Below, piece by piece: positions 1 through 6,055 of a DNA stretch of 9,279 bases. The stretch is from Ktedonobacterales bacterium (GTDB lineage: Bacteria > Chloroflexota > Ktedonobacteria > Ktedonobacterales > JADMIN01): the NCBI GenBank assembly GCA_015478575.1, contig JADMIN010000059.1:1-9279 (forward strand), in the 5' to 3' direction. How positions within the stretch are numbered: the first letter of the stretch is position 1; the number at the start of each line of letters is the position of its first letter. The translations under genes were made by a program, and so were the position numbers. The notes under the pieces are model-generated. The model searched no databases, was not told the origin of the DNA, and saw nothing but the letters and a program-made list of their open reading frames with translations.

Positions 1-6
1 GTATAG

Positions 7-132
7 GCTGCGCAGGCAGCACGAATACTCTCCACACCGAGTCCATGGGAGAGTGTATCAGCTAGCCCTCGTCAGAGGGATAGACGATTGACCTGTGCCC
101 ACGGGTAGGTGCGAATAGCCTGCCTGCGCGGT
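7..132 (+). ncRNA. Candidate structured RNA or leader RNA of unknown class
   Basis: No protein gene fits here, but the stretch folds well on paper. Bases 10-19 (GCGCAGGCAG) are perfectly complementary to 120-129 (CTGCCTGCGC), and wobble pairs extend the helix to 7/132. Inside it are three local hairpins: 25-33 with 48-58 (ATACTCTCC against GGAGAGTGTAT, two bases bulged), 66-70 with 75-79 (CCCTC/GAGGG, four-base loop), and 91-94 with 107-110 (ACCT/AGGT). An intrinsic terminator follows directly at 136-176. This arrangement suggests either a small stable RNA of about 165 nt or a regulatory leader for birA. I looked for 5S, SRP, tmRNA, RNase P, tRNA and common riboswitch signatures and recognised none. 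A 6S-like RNA cannot be excluded. The true 5' end may lie upstream of the window; TATAGG at 2-7 is only a weak -10 match. Confidence 0.42.
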
Positions 133-135
133 ACC

Positions 136-176
136 GCCGGGGGGAGAGCCGAAAGGTTCTGCCCCCGGCCTTTTTT
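136..176 (+). terminator. Strong intrinsic terminator with GAAA tetraloop, in the birA leader
   Basis: Bases 136-150 pair with 155-169 in a 15-position stem with one G/G mismatch (144/161) and one G-U pair (148/157). The stem is closed by a GAAA tetraloop (151-154) and followed by C and six T residues (171-176). This is a textbook Rho-independent terminator. It ends about 3 bp before the birA ribosome-binding site (180-188). So birA must be transcribed by read-through, by regulated antitermination, or from a promoter overlapping the hairpin itself. Confidence 0.85.
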
Positions 177-179
177 AGC

Positions 180-188
180 GGAAGGTGG
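180..188 (+). promoter_or_regulatory. Ribosome-binding site that fixes the birA start
   Basis: GGAAGGTGG lies 8 bases before the ATG at 197 and resembles AAGGAGG with one mismatch. The in-frame GTG at 185 lies inside this motif and has no motif of its own upstream, only the terminator T-tract. The ATG at 197 is therefore preferred. Confidence 0.65.
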
Positions 189-196
189 TCTCGACG

Positions 197-994
197 ATGG
201 ACCCACCCGCACCATCCCCCTCCGACAGCCCACGCCCTCTGGATGTCGCCACGCTCGCGGCGGCCACACACGACCTCGCACTCGGCCATCCGCTGCTGTA
301 CTTCCCCGAAATCGGCTCGACCAACACCCATGCCCATGACCTGGCCCGCCGTGGTACCGCCGAGGGCACCCTCGTCGTGACCGATCACCAAACGGCGGGC
401 CGCGGACGCATTGGACGCACATGGCAGTCCCTGCCCGGCCAGCAGCTCACACTCTCGCTCGTCCTCTACCCGCGCTTTCCGCCACACTTCCTCGTCATGG
501 CCAGCGCCCTAGCCGTAGCTGAGGCGATCGCCGCCACGACACCGCTCCAGCCTGGCATCAAATGGCCCAATGATATCCTGCTCGACGGGCGAAAGCTCTG
601 CGGCATCCTCATCGAGACCAGTGCCGACTTCGCCATTCTGGGCCTCGGCCTCAACGTCAACGGCACGCTGACCCATCCCCCCGATGTGGCAGCGCGCGCG
701 ACCACCCTGGCGCGGGCACTAGGGCACGAAGTCTCGCGCGAGGCGCTGGCGGCGGAGCTGCTGCGCCGCCTCGACGGCTACTATACCACCCTGCAAACCG
801 GCGCTACCGATGCCCAGGCGACCTTGCGTGACGCCTGGCGTGACCGCCTCGTGATGCTCGGCCAACAGGTCATGCTACGCCAGGGTGGCCAGGCCCTCGC
901 GGGCATCGCCGAGGATGTGGATGCCGGGGGCGCACTGCTGCTGCGGACTCCCGATGGCCTACTGCATGTGGTCACCTGGGGCGACGTCGAGTAG
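197..994 (+). CDS. birA: Biotin--[acetyl-CoA-carboxylase] ligase, class I (no DNA-binding domain)
   Basis: This cytoplasmic enzyme activates biotin with ATP to biotinyl-AMP and transfers it to a lysine on the biotin carboxyl carrier domain of acetyl-CoA and related carboxylases. The 265-residue product shows the family motifs in order: GSTN (40-43), the biotinyl-AMP loop AGRGRIGRTW (67-76), KWPND with the catalytic-site lysine (122-126), GILIE (136-140) and GLGLNVN (149-155). A C-terminal SH3-like domain starts near 214 (WRDRL, then LGQQV). Only about 30 residues precede the catalytic core, so the winged-helix DNA-binding domain of E. coli-type BirA is absent and it should not act as a repressor. 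The first 15 residues are rich in Pro and Ser. It appears monocistronic: a 208-bp gap without a clear terminator or good promoter separates it from the next gene. The function is secure; its regulation is open (see the upstream terminator). Confidence 0.95.
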   Translation: MDPPAPSPSDSPRPLDVATLAAATHDLALGHPLLYFPEIGSTNTHAHDLARRGTAEGTLVVTDHQTAGRGRIGRTWQSLPGQQLTLSLVLYPRFPPHFLVMASALAVAEAIAATTPLQPGIKWPNDILLDGRKLCGILIETSADFAILGLGLNVNGTLTHPPDVAARATTLARALGHEVSREALAAELLRRLDGYYTTLQTGATDAQATLRDAWRDRLVMLGQQVMLRQGGQALAGIAEDVDAGGALLLRTPDGLLHVVTWGDVE

Positions 995-1202
995 CCCCCA
1001 CCCCGCGTCTCGCTGATCTGGTCGCTTGCTCTTGCGGGGCCGCTTGACCGGGTGCTGTACACTACTGGTGCCAGCGTGTTCGGCCGTGTGCCCGGTAGCG
1101 CGCCTGGCAAGCCATCATCACATCCACCCGCCGCCCACATCGCCAGCGCCGAAGCGCCAGCGACGAGCGGCAACGTAGTGCGGAAGAAGGAGAGGCAAGA
1201 AT

Positions 1203-1637
1203 ATGGGCGAAGATCCTCAGACGGCCGAGCGGCGAAGGCGCGGCTTGCCGCCGGTCATGGACCCCCGCAGCTATGATCCCCGCCGCGCGATGGATCCCGC
1301 GACGATGGAGCGCATGCTCCGCGCGCAAGCGGCGGCGCGTGCCCAGGCACAGGCCGCCACCACCGTCCTCATCGCCACCGTCGTCAGTCTCATCACCTCG
1401 GCTTTCAGCTTTGTCGCGGCGCTGGCCTGGAATGACGCCATCAAAGCCATCATTGACGACAACGTCAATGGATCACTTGCCGGCCTCAAACTCTCCGCCA
1501 CCGGCAGGCTCGTGCTCTATGCCGCGGTCGCGACCGTCATTGCGATCATCGTGGTCGTTGGCCTGAATCGCGTCGCGGGCAGCATTGCCAAGAAGTCCGC
1601 GATTGATGCTGTTGATGCCGGCCAAGGCTCACTCTAG
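1203..1637 (+). CDS. Small two-helix membrane protein, DUF5654-like
   Basis: The 144-residue product has a polar, Arg-rich N-terminus (1-50, including an alanine/glutamine-rich stretch at 41-52). One hydrophobic helix follows at about 53-76, ending in the motif AALAWNDAIK (72-81), and a second at about 103-123. A short basic and polar tail (LNRVAGSIAKK) closes the protein. The F-x-AALAWN-[DE]-AI motif after helix 1 and an isoleucine/valine-rich second helix followed by NRVAG resemble the DUF5654 family, whose function is unknown. The N-terminal extension is longer than in the compact family members I know. The start is set by AAGGAGAGG at 1187-1195 before ATG 1203. The 208-bp gap upstream holds scattered promoter-like hexamers (TTGACC at 1044, TACACT at 1058) that are not properly spaced. 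The family call is from memory of the motif and is moderately certain; a membrane location is well supported. Confidence 0.75.
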   Translation: MGEDPQTAERRRRGLPPVMDPRSYDPRRAMDPATMERMLRAQAAARAQAQAATTVLIATVVSLITSAFSFVAALAWNDAIKAIIDDNVNGSLAGLKLSATGRLVLYAAVATVIAIIVVVGLNRVAGSIAKKSAIDAVDAGQGSL

Positions 1638-1698
1638 CCCAAACGCCATCAGCCCCTACTGCCTATGCGTCCTGGCGCGAGCGCGTCCCCACGCGGGC

Positions 1699-1732
1699 CT
1701 GGGAGGAGCCTCTTCGGCACACGTCCTCCCAG
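1699..1732 (+). repeat. Intergenic hairpin after the small membrane protein gene
   Basis: CTGGGAGGA at 1699-1707 is perfectly complementary to TCCTCCCAG at 1724-1732. Within the 16-base loop, GCC and GGC (1708-1710 and 1716-1718) can pair further. It lies about 60 bp after the stop codon of the preceding gene. No T-tract follows on the + strand, so it is not a classical intrinsic terminator. It could still protect mRNA 3' ends or be incidental in GC-rich DNA. Confidence 0.35.
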
Positions 1733-1855
1733 CGCCCCCCACCGCCCGCTCCGCCGCTTGGACTCGCCACCGACCTGCCCCGCTTCGCTCTTCCTCCCGC
1801 GGGCGCCCCCATGTGGCGCGCCCGCGCGGCCAAGTCCGTAGCGTTCAGCCGCATA

Positions 1856-1864
1856 TGCTACAAT
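1856..1864 (+). promoter_or_regulatory. Extended -10 promoter for the ABC transporter operon
   Basis: TGCTACAAT is an extended -10 element: TG at 1856-1857, one base, then TACAAT (5 of 6 to consensus). I see no good -35 hexamer at 16-18 bp spacing, which fits an extended -10 promoter. Transcription would start near 1871, giving a leader of about 50 nt before ATG 1923. Confidence 0.5.
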
Positions 1865-1922
1865 GCGCGTGTACCGTCGCGACGGGCGCTCACGATGAGC
1901 GCTCAACAAGAGGATCTCCAAG

Positions 1923-2801
1923 ATGACCACACCGCCATCCACGCCACCAGGCGCCGGCTCTCCCTTTCCCCCACCGATGTACCAGCCAAACGCCTACACC
2001 ACGCCATCCACGCCGATGCCCTTCCCGCCCCCAGACGCGCCGATTGCCACCTGGGGCCTGACGCGCGCCTTCGGTGACAAGCTAGCGGTCAATAACCTCA
2101 ATCTCGTGGTGCGGCGTGGTGAATTCTTTGGCTTTCTCGGCCCCAATGGCGCTGGCAAATCCACCACCATCAAGATGATGGTGGGCCTCTTGCGTCCTTC
2201 CACGGGGACCGCCTTCATTAGCGGCGTGGATGTCTGGCGCGATCCCCTCCGCGCCAAGCAGCACATCGGCGTCCTCCCCGAACAACTCAACCTCTACGAG
2301 CGCCTCAGCGGACGCGAACTCGTCGAGTTCGCCGGGCGGCTCTACGACCTGCCCCGCGCCGAGGCGCGTCACCGCGCTGAGCGGCTGCTCCACGTGCTCG
2401 CGCTGACCGATGACGCCGAAAAGCTGGTAGTGGACTACTCCGTCGGCATGCGCAAGAAAATCGCGCTCGCCGCCGCGCTGGTTCACCGTCCACAGGTGCT
2501 CTTCCTCGACGAGCCATTTGAGGGGATTGATCCGGTCAGTTCTCGGGTCATCCGCGATATCCTGCGCGAGTTGACTGCCTCTGGCACCACCATCTTTTTC
2601 AGTTCACACATCATGGAGGTCGTGGAGCGCCTCTGCACCCGCGTCGGCATCATCGCCGCCGGGCGACTGGTGGCCGAGGGCACGCTCGCTGAGCTGCGCC
2701 AGCGCGCGCGCGGGGCCGGCGCCGACGCCACATTGGAAGACATCTTCCTCAACCTGATCGGCGCCAACACGCGCGAGGGAGGGCTGGAGTGGCTCGAATA
2801 G
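1923..2801 (+). CDS. ABC transporter ATP-binding protein (ABC-2 exporter type)
   Basis: This cytoplasmic ATPase subunit would power the membrane protein encoded next. In its 292 residues the ABC domain runs from about 42 to 256. Walker A is GPNGAGKST (73-81). The Q-loop region reads VLPEQ (117-121), with Glu at the usual Gln position, as in many ABC-2-type ATPases. The signature is the non-canonical YSVGM (172-176). Walker B is VLFLDEP (192-198, D196 and E197), followed by the D-loop GIDP (201-204) and the H-loop His229. A C-terminal tail typical of CcmA/BcrA-like exporters follows (LEDIFLNLIG, 271-280). The first 40 residues are an unusual Pro/Thr/Ser-rich extension with two similar blocks (TTPPSTPP...PFPPP and TTPSTPMPFPPP). 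The start at ATG 1923 follows AAGAGGA (1908-1914) by 8 bases; a shorter start at ATG 1977 would remove half the Pro-rich stretch. It overlaps the permease gene by 13 bp. The substrate cannot be inferred. Confidence 0.93.
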   Translation: MTTPPSTPPGAGSPFPPPMYQPNAYTTPSTPMPFPPPDAPIATWGLTRAFGDKLAVNNLNLVVRRGEFFGFLGPNGAGKSTTIKMMVGLLRPSTGTAFISGVDVWRDPLRAKQHIGVLPEQLNLYERLSGRELVEFAGRLYDLPRAEARHRAERLLHVLALTDDAEKLVVDYSVGMRKKIALAAALVHRPQVLFLDEPFEGIDPVSSRVIRDILRELTASGTTIFFSSHIMEVVERLCTRVGIIAAGRLVAEGTLAELRQRARGAGADATLEDIFLNLIGANTREGGLEWLE

Positions 2802-4603
2802 TCGGCGTTCCTCCCGCCCCCACAGCGGATTCCGCGCGCGCGCGCGGGTCGCTCCAGCGCTTCGCCATCGCGCCACGCCACGTGCGCGCGCTGCTCTGGC
2901 TGCGCTGGAAGCTCACCCTGCGGGGCTACTCGCGGAACTGGCGCCAGGTCCTGGGCCTGATCTTCATGCTACTCTACCTCGTGCCCATCAGCGTCCTTTT
3001 AGCCGTGGGCACCAGTCTCGCCTATACGCTGCTTGACCGCGCCATCGCCACACAACTGCTCTTCGCCGCCCTGGGCCTGGTCTACCTCGCCTGGGCCGTG
3101 CTCCCGCTGCTGCAATACTCGCTCAATGAGGGGCTGGATATCACCAAGCTCCAGACGTATCCCCTGACCCGTGGCGAGCAGATGGTCAGCCTCGTGCTAT
3201 CCACCTTGCTCGACCCCACCACCCTCCTCATCCTCGCGGTCTTGATTGGCGCCTTTGTGGGCTGGCAAGCCACCCCGCTCGCTGGCGCCATCACCCTCGC
3301 GGCGCTCGCCCTGGCCTATGTGCATACCGTCATGCTCAGCCAACTCGCCCTCGCCGCGCTGATGGGCATGCTGCGCAGTCGGCGCTACCGCGACCTCCTC
3401 ATCGTCTTCTTCGCGCTCTTCGGCGCCGTCTGCTCCGTCGCCAACCAAGTCTTTTTCCGCGCCTTCCGCTTCAGCGCCATCAACGCCCCCTCGCAACCCC
3501 ACCTGGAAACCTACCTCCAGTGGATTCCGCCTGGTATGGCGGCACGCGCCATCACGTTGGCAAACGCCGGGCAGTATCAGCAAACCCTGCCCTGGCTGAT
3601 CGCGTTGATCGCGCTCGTGCCGCTGGTGATGGCCCTCTGGGCACGTGTGCTGGACCGCGGCATCACCACCGCCGAGACAGCGGGCGCGACCCGTAGCGGT
3701 CGGCGCACCCGCCGCCGCGCGCGCGGCGCCCCAGCCACCACCGGCCAGGCTATGCTAGACCAAAGGGGAGCCGCCATTCCCACCCCACGGGCCAGCGCCG
3801 CACCCAGCGTGGCGGCGCGCTCCAGGCGGCGCGTGCTCTCCGGCGCGGCGCTCGCCATCGCCCGCAAGGAAACGCGCTACTACTGGCGCGATCCCCAGAT
3901 CAAAGCCATGCTGCTTGGCTCGCTCGCCTTCCTCGTCATCATCTTCCTCCCCAATCTATATAGCTCTCCGCGCACTGGCATCGGGCCATCCTCAGACCTG
4001 TTGAGCGCGTCGCAGGTGATCTTCGCGCCGCTGCCCGCGCTCTACATCGCGCTCAATCTCTCGCTCAACGCCCTCGGCCTAGAGCGCCAAGCCTTGCAGA
4101 CGCTCTACCTCTTCCCCATTCGTCCACTCGATATTCTCTGGGGCAAGAATCTCGCGGCGGGCACGCTCTCCCTCGCGGTCCAGAGCGTGCTCATCGTGGG
4201 CCTCGCCGCGCTCACCGGCGGCTGGCGCTACGTGCCACTGGCGGTGGTTGTCGGTCTGGCCGGTGTCCTCGTGCTGCTGGGCTGTGGCAACGTCAGTTCC
4301 GTGCTGCTGCCCTTCCGCGTACGCCAAATGCGCATGGGATCGGGCAACACCGGCACAGAGGGTGGCTGTTTGCGCTCGCTGCTCAGCATGGTGGTCCTGG
4401 CCATCACGCTGGTGCTGCTCGTGCCCGTGGCTGCCGCGCTAGCGGTGCCGCTGCTCTTTCAGCACACCGACTGGTTTATCATCTCGCTCCCGCTGGCCAT
4501 CGTCTACGGTATCGTGCTGCATCAGACCACCTCACGGCTGATCGCCCCCTACATCCTCTCTCGCGGCCCGGAGATTCTGCGCGTGACCGCACCAGAGAGC
4601 TAA
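2789..4603 (+). CDS. ABC transporter permease, two fused ABC-2-like halves
   Basis: This 604-residue integral membrane protein is the translocation partner of the ATPase just upstream. Hydropathy read by eye gives about 12 helices: roughly 53-78, 86-110, 135-157, 165-193, 202-222 and 265-287, then 372-391, 407-428, 455-476, 481-507, 530-556 and 562-585. The two six-helix halves share a motif after the second helix: LQTYPLTRGEQMVSLVLST (121-139) and LYLFPIRPLDILWGKNLA (439-456). Each half also begins with a basic amphipathic entry (WLRWKLTLRGYSRNWR and ARKETRYYWRDPQIK). The halves are joined by a basic, low-complexity linker at about 295-350 (RRTRRRAR and similar), presumably cytoplasmic. Translation starts at GTG 2789, inside the end of the ATPase gene and just after AGGGAGGG, which suggests translational coupling. 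GTG 2882 is a less likely alternative. The substrate is unknown. Confidence 0.88.
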   Translation: MARIVGVPPAPTADSARARGSLQRFAIAPRHVRALLWLRWKLTLRGYSRNWRQVLGLIFMLLYLVPISVLLAVGTSLAYTLLDRAIATQLLFAALGLVYLAWAVLPLLQYSLNEGLDITKLQTYPLTRGEQMVSLVLSTLLDPTTLLILAVLIGAFVGWQATPLAGAITLAALALAYVHTVMLSQLALAALMGMLRSRRYRDLLIVFFALFGAVCSVANQVFFRAFRFSAINAPSQPHLETYLQWIPPGMAARAITLANAGQYQQTLPWLIALIALVPLVMALWARVLDRGITTAETAGATRSGRRTRRRARGAPATTGQAMLDQRGAAIPTPRASAAPSVAARSRRRVLSGAALAIARKETRYYWRDPQIKAMLLGSLAFLVIIFLPNLYSSPRTGIGPSSDLLSASQVIFAPLPALYIALNLSLNALGLERQALQTLYLFPIRPLDILWGKNLAAGTLSLAVQSVLIVGLAALTGGWRYVPLAVVVGLAGVLVLLGCGNVSSVLLPFRVRQMRMGSGNTGTEGGCLRSLLSMVVLAITLVLLVPVAAALAVPLLFQHTDWFIISLPLAIVYGIVLHQTTSRLIAPYILSRGPEILRVTAPES

Positions 4604-4670
4604 GAGGGAGGCTCAGTTCGGCGGGACGAGTGATTGCCATGAGTTTGATCAATGTCGTCTTTGCCCTGGC

Positions 4671-4886
4671 ATGACCAATGCGCTTGGCCGATTTGAGATC
4701 TGGCGGAGGGTTTCCCTCGTTCTGGCAGCGATGAGCGCGCTGGCGCTAGGCGAGTTGATGGCATTGTTTATGCTCAAAACGCACCTAACGCAAGCCCTCT
4801 CGCACACGCTGGTGTCAGGCGCCATGGCGGGTCGCGGCCACGTATCTGGGCCAGCGCACACGGGCGCCCGCCCAGGGCACGGCTGA
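4671..4886 (+). CDS. Doubtful small membrane protein ORF
   Basis: This 71-codon reading frame would encode a short polar start, one hydrophobic segment at residues 14-35 (VSLVLAAMSALALGELMALF) and a Gly/His/Pro-rich tail that looks non-coding. No convincing ribosome-binding site lies before ATG 4671. However, an 11-codon frame (ATG 4639 to TGA 4672-4674) ends in an ATGA overlap with this start, which could couple the two. Codon use is less GC-biased at third positions than in the neighbours. It may be a real small gene, a decayed remnant or chance. The rest of the 4604-5047 spacer holds only the promoter noted below; I see no terminator after the permease gene. Confidence 0.25.
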   Translation: MTNALGRFEIWRRVSLVLAAMSALALGELMALFMLKTHLTQALSHTLVSGAMAGRGHVSGPAHTGARPGHG

Positions 4887-4948
4887 CGCGCGAAGGCCAG
4901 TGTGGGCGAGCGGGCGACCTCTAGGCGCGCGGAACAGATACATATGCC

Positions 4949-4977
4949 TTGCCCTGGTTGGCATCGCACGGTATACT
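4949..4977 (+). promoter_or_regulatory. Sigma-70-type promoter for the 5048 gene
   Basis: TTGCCC (4949-4954) and TATACT (4972-4977) are separated by 17 bp. A second, overlapping possibility is TTGGCA (4958-4963) with an extended -10 TGCTAAAGT (4980-4988), but its 19-bp spacing is poorer. Either would give a leader of about 50-65 nt before ATG 5048. Confidence 0.55.
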
Positions 4978-5033
4978 TGTGCTAAAGTGCGGGCGTCGGT
5001 AGGGCGCGGTCTTGCTCGAAGGAATGGTGCTCC

Positions 5034-5040
5034 AGGGGGT
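5034..5040 (+). promoter_or_regulatory. Ribosome-binding site that fixes the 5048 start
   Basis: AGGGGGT lies 7 bases before ATG 5048. Upstream in-frame options (TTG 5012, ATG 5024) lack a properly spaced motif, and the peptide they would add is not conserved-looking. The product then begins MPHKYQREIEEIL, a plausible charged helix start. Confidence 0.6.
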
Positions 5041-5047
5041 ACTCCAG

Positions 5048-5536
5048 ATGCCTCACAAATATCAGCGAGAGATCGAAGAAATACTGCGCAACATGGATCA
5101 TGCGGACCCCCGCCCCGGCCTGGGCGATCGTATCCGCGGTATGCAGCGGCCCGCGCCGCCTAGCCCCCGCCCGCCACGCCCGCCGCGTGTACTGTCCACA
5201 CCGACCGAGGTATTTATGGGTGTGGGCATCTTGCTCGCGCTGGTCGCGAGCGCCATCGCCTTCCTCACTGGTGTCGGCCTGCTCAGTGGCGTAGTCGCGC
5301 TCATCGCCTTCACCATCTTCGCGTTCGCCATGGTGACCACATGGATGGAGCGTATCCAGGGGCAGCGCACCCCGCGTGTCTGGCGCGGCAATAGCGCGCG
5401 CGACCCCATCATACGCGGCGCCGCCGTCGAGCCAACGCCGATCACCAGGCGCCACCGAGGGATCATGAGCGAGGCCGCCACCCAGATGCGCATCCTGCGC
5501 CTCAAGTGGCGCTACTGGCGCTCGCGCGAGCGCTAA
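5048..5536 (+). CDS. Small two-helix membrane protein of unknown function
   Basis: The 162-residue product has three parts. The N-terminus (1-52) begins with a charged, probably helical segment (KYQREIEEILRNMD, 4-17), then GLGDRIR and a Pro/Arg-rich stretch (34-48, with PPRPPR). A hydrophobic hairpin follows: helices at about 54-74 and 77-98 joined by a short Gly-containing turn. The C-terminal tail (100-162) is strongly basic and ends LRLKWRYWRSRER. Both ends are probably cytoplasmic by the positive-inside rule. I do not recognise a characterised family, though I recall similar small proteins starting with a KYQREIEEIL-like helix from Chloroflexota genomes. It stands alone with its own promoter at 4949-4977, and no terminator is evident after its stop. 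It is unrelated in sequence to the other two-helix protein in the window, although the architecture is similar. Confidence 0.75.
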   Translation: MPHKYQREIEEILRNMDHADPRPGLGDRIRGMQRPAPPSPRPPRPPRVLSTPTEVFMGVGILLALVASAIAFLTGVGLLSGVVALIAFTIFAFAMVTTWMERIQGQRTPRVWRGNSARDPIIRGAAVEPTPITRRHRGIMSEAATQMRILRLKWRYWRSRER

Positions 5537-5691
5537 CGCCCCAGTTCCCACCTACCGCGACACGTGCTCACCGCTGCTTCACACCCCATACCGCCTCGCC
5601 CACCTCCACACGGGCAACTGGCGCGACGCTGCTGGGGCTGCGCATGATGGCGGATGACGCTTCTCTGGGCACGTTGCCTTCGCCGTACGTC

Positions 5692-5731
5692 TCACCACGC
5701 ACGTTTCACCACGCTCGTTCACCACGCTCGC
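5692..5731. repeat. Three tandem copies of a 13-14 bp unit
   Basis: TCACCACGCACGTT, TCACCACGCTCGT and TCACCACGCTCGC follow each other directly at 5692-5705, 5706-5718 and 5719-5731. Units 2 and 3 differ only at the last base; unit 1 has A for T at the tenth position and one extra base. Three adjacent copies without spacers rule out a CRISPR. They could be protein-binding iterons or simple slippage products. Confidence 0.6.
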
Positions 5732-5969
5732 GCCCCTCTCCGCGAGCGACCGCCGCGCGTTGCTGGATGGGTCCGCGCCGCCGTGCCAGCCAGCGGCCTT
5801 GGCCCAAGTGCCCGCTCCGCGGCAGCGCCGTGGGCAACGCTCCCCCCTGCCCTTTCTTTTATGTGCCTCGTCACGGCCCTGCCGTGCCATGGCCACGCTC
5901 CCCGGCCCTCGAAGAGTGGCGCCATGCCCACTACCCCGTCTTGGCCCGCTCCTGAGGCCGACATCGCAT

Positions 5970-6013
5970 CCTAACTCCCCCTTCCCTCGCAGGGAAGGGG
6001 GCTGGGGGTTAGG
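5970..6013. repeat. GC-rich imperfect inverted repeat, probably a dispersed element
   Basis: The inner arms, 5977-5987 (CCCCCTTCCCT) and 5991-6001 (AGGGAAGGGGG), are perfectly complementary around a CGC loop. The outer arms CCTAAC (5970-5975) and GTTAGG (6008-6013) also pair, leaving a one-base bulge on the left and six bases on the right. No T-tract follows. From memory, sequences of this CCTAAC-CCCCTTCCC type recur between genes in several Chloroflexota genomes, which suggests a dispersed palindromic repeat; one copy here cannot prove it. It ends 42 bp before the uvrA -35 box. Confidence 0.7.
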
Positions 6014-6055
6014 TCCATAGCGGCTGCCCACACCCTGGACTTCCAGCAGTTCAGC

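Larger units (their letters stand above)
5537..6055. other. Long spacer without a convincing gene
   Basis: The spacer between the 5048 gene and uvrA (5537-6229) is the longest in the window. Open frames exist on both strands but give Arg/Pro/Ala/His-rich products with no domain, plausible start or ribosome-binding site. It contains three short direct repeats (5692-5731), a 6-bp perfect hairpin CACGGC-cct-GCCGTG (5872-5886) and the 44-bp inverted repeat at 5970-6013. The first 150 bp could be decayed coding sequence, but I recognise nothing in it. Confidence 0.5.

Noticed and set aside
88..118. TTGACC at 88-93 as a -35 box for birA.
   Set aside because: The best -10 at suitable spacing (GAATAG, 113-118) matches consensus at only two positions, and the transcript would still run into the terminator.
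10..129. 5S rRNA or a tRNA-like molecule, given the closing stem and length of about 120 nt.
   Set aside because: Conserved 5S segments such as CCGAACTC are absent, and there are no D-arm, T-arm or CCA features of a tRNA.
121..139. GCGGTACCGC near the terminator resembles the T-box antiterminator core GGTACCGCG.
   Set aside because: The diagnostic AGGGTGG part preceding it is missing, no specifier stem features are visible in 1-120, and birA is not a typical T-box target. The 10-bp palindrome explains the resemblance.
1044..1063. TTGACC (1044-1049) and TACACT (1058-1063) as a promoter for the 1203 gene.
   Set aside because: They are only 8 bp apart, and neither has a good partner at 16-18 bp. 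A weak promoter may exist in this gap, but I cannot place it.
1699..1732. Intrinsic terminator after the 1203 gene.
   Set aside because: The 9-bp perfect stem has a large loop and no T-tract on either side; kept only as a hairpin.
4649..4969. A 106-codon minus-strand frame in the spacer after the permease.
   Set aside because: Cys/Arg/Pro-rich composition, no ribosome-binding site and no recognisable motif.
5692..5731. Possible CRISPR from short repeats.
   Set aside because: Units are 13-14 bp, only three copies, directly adjacent with no spacers, and there are no cas genes.
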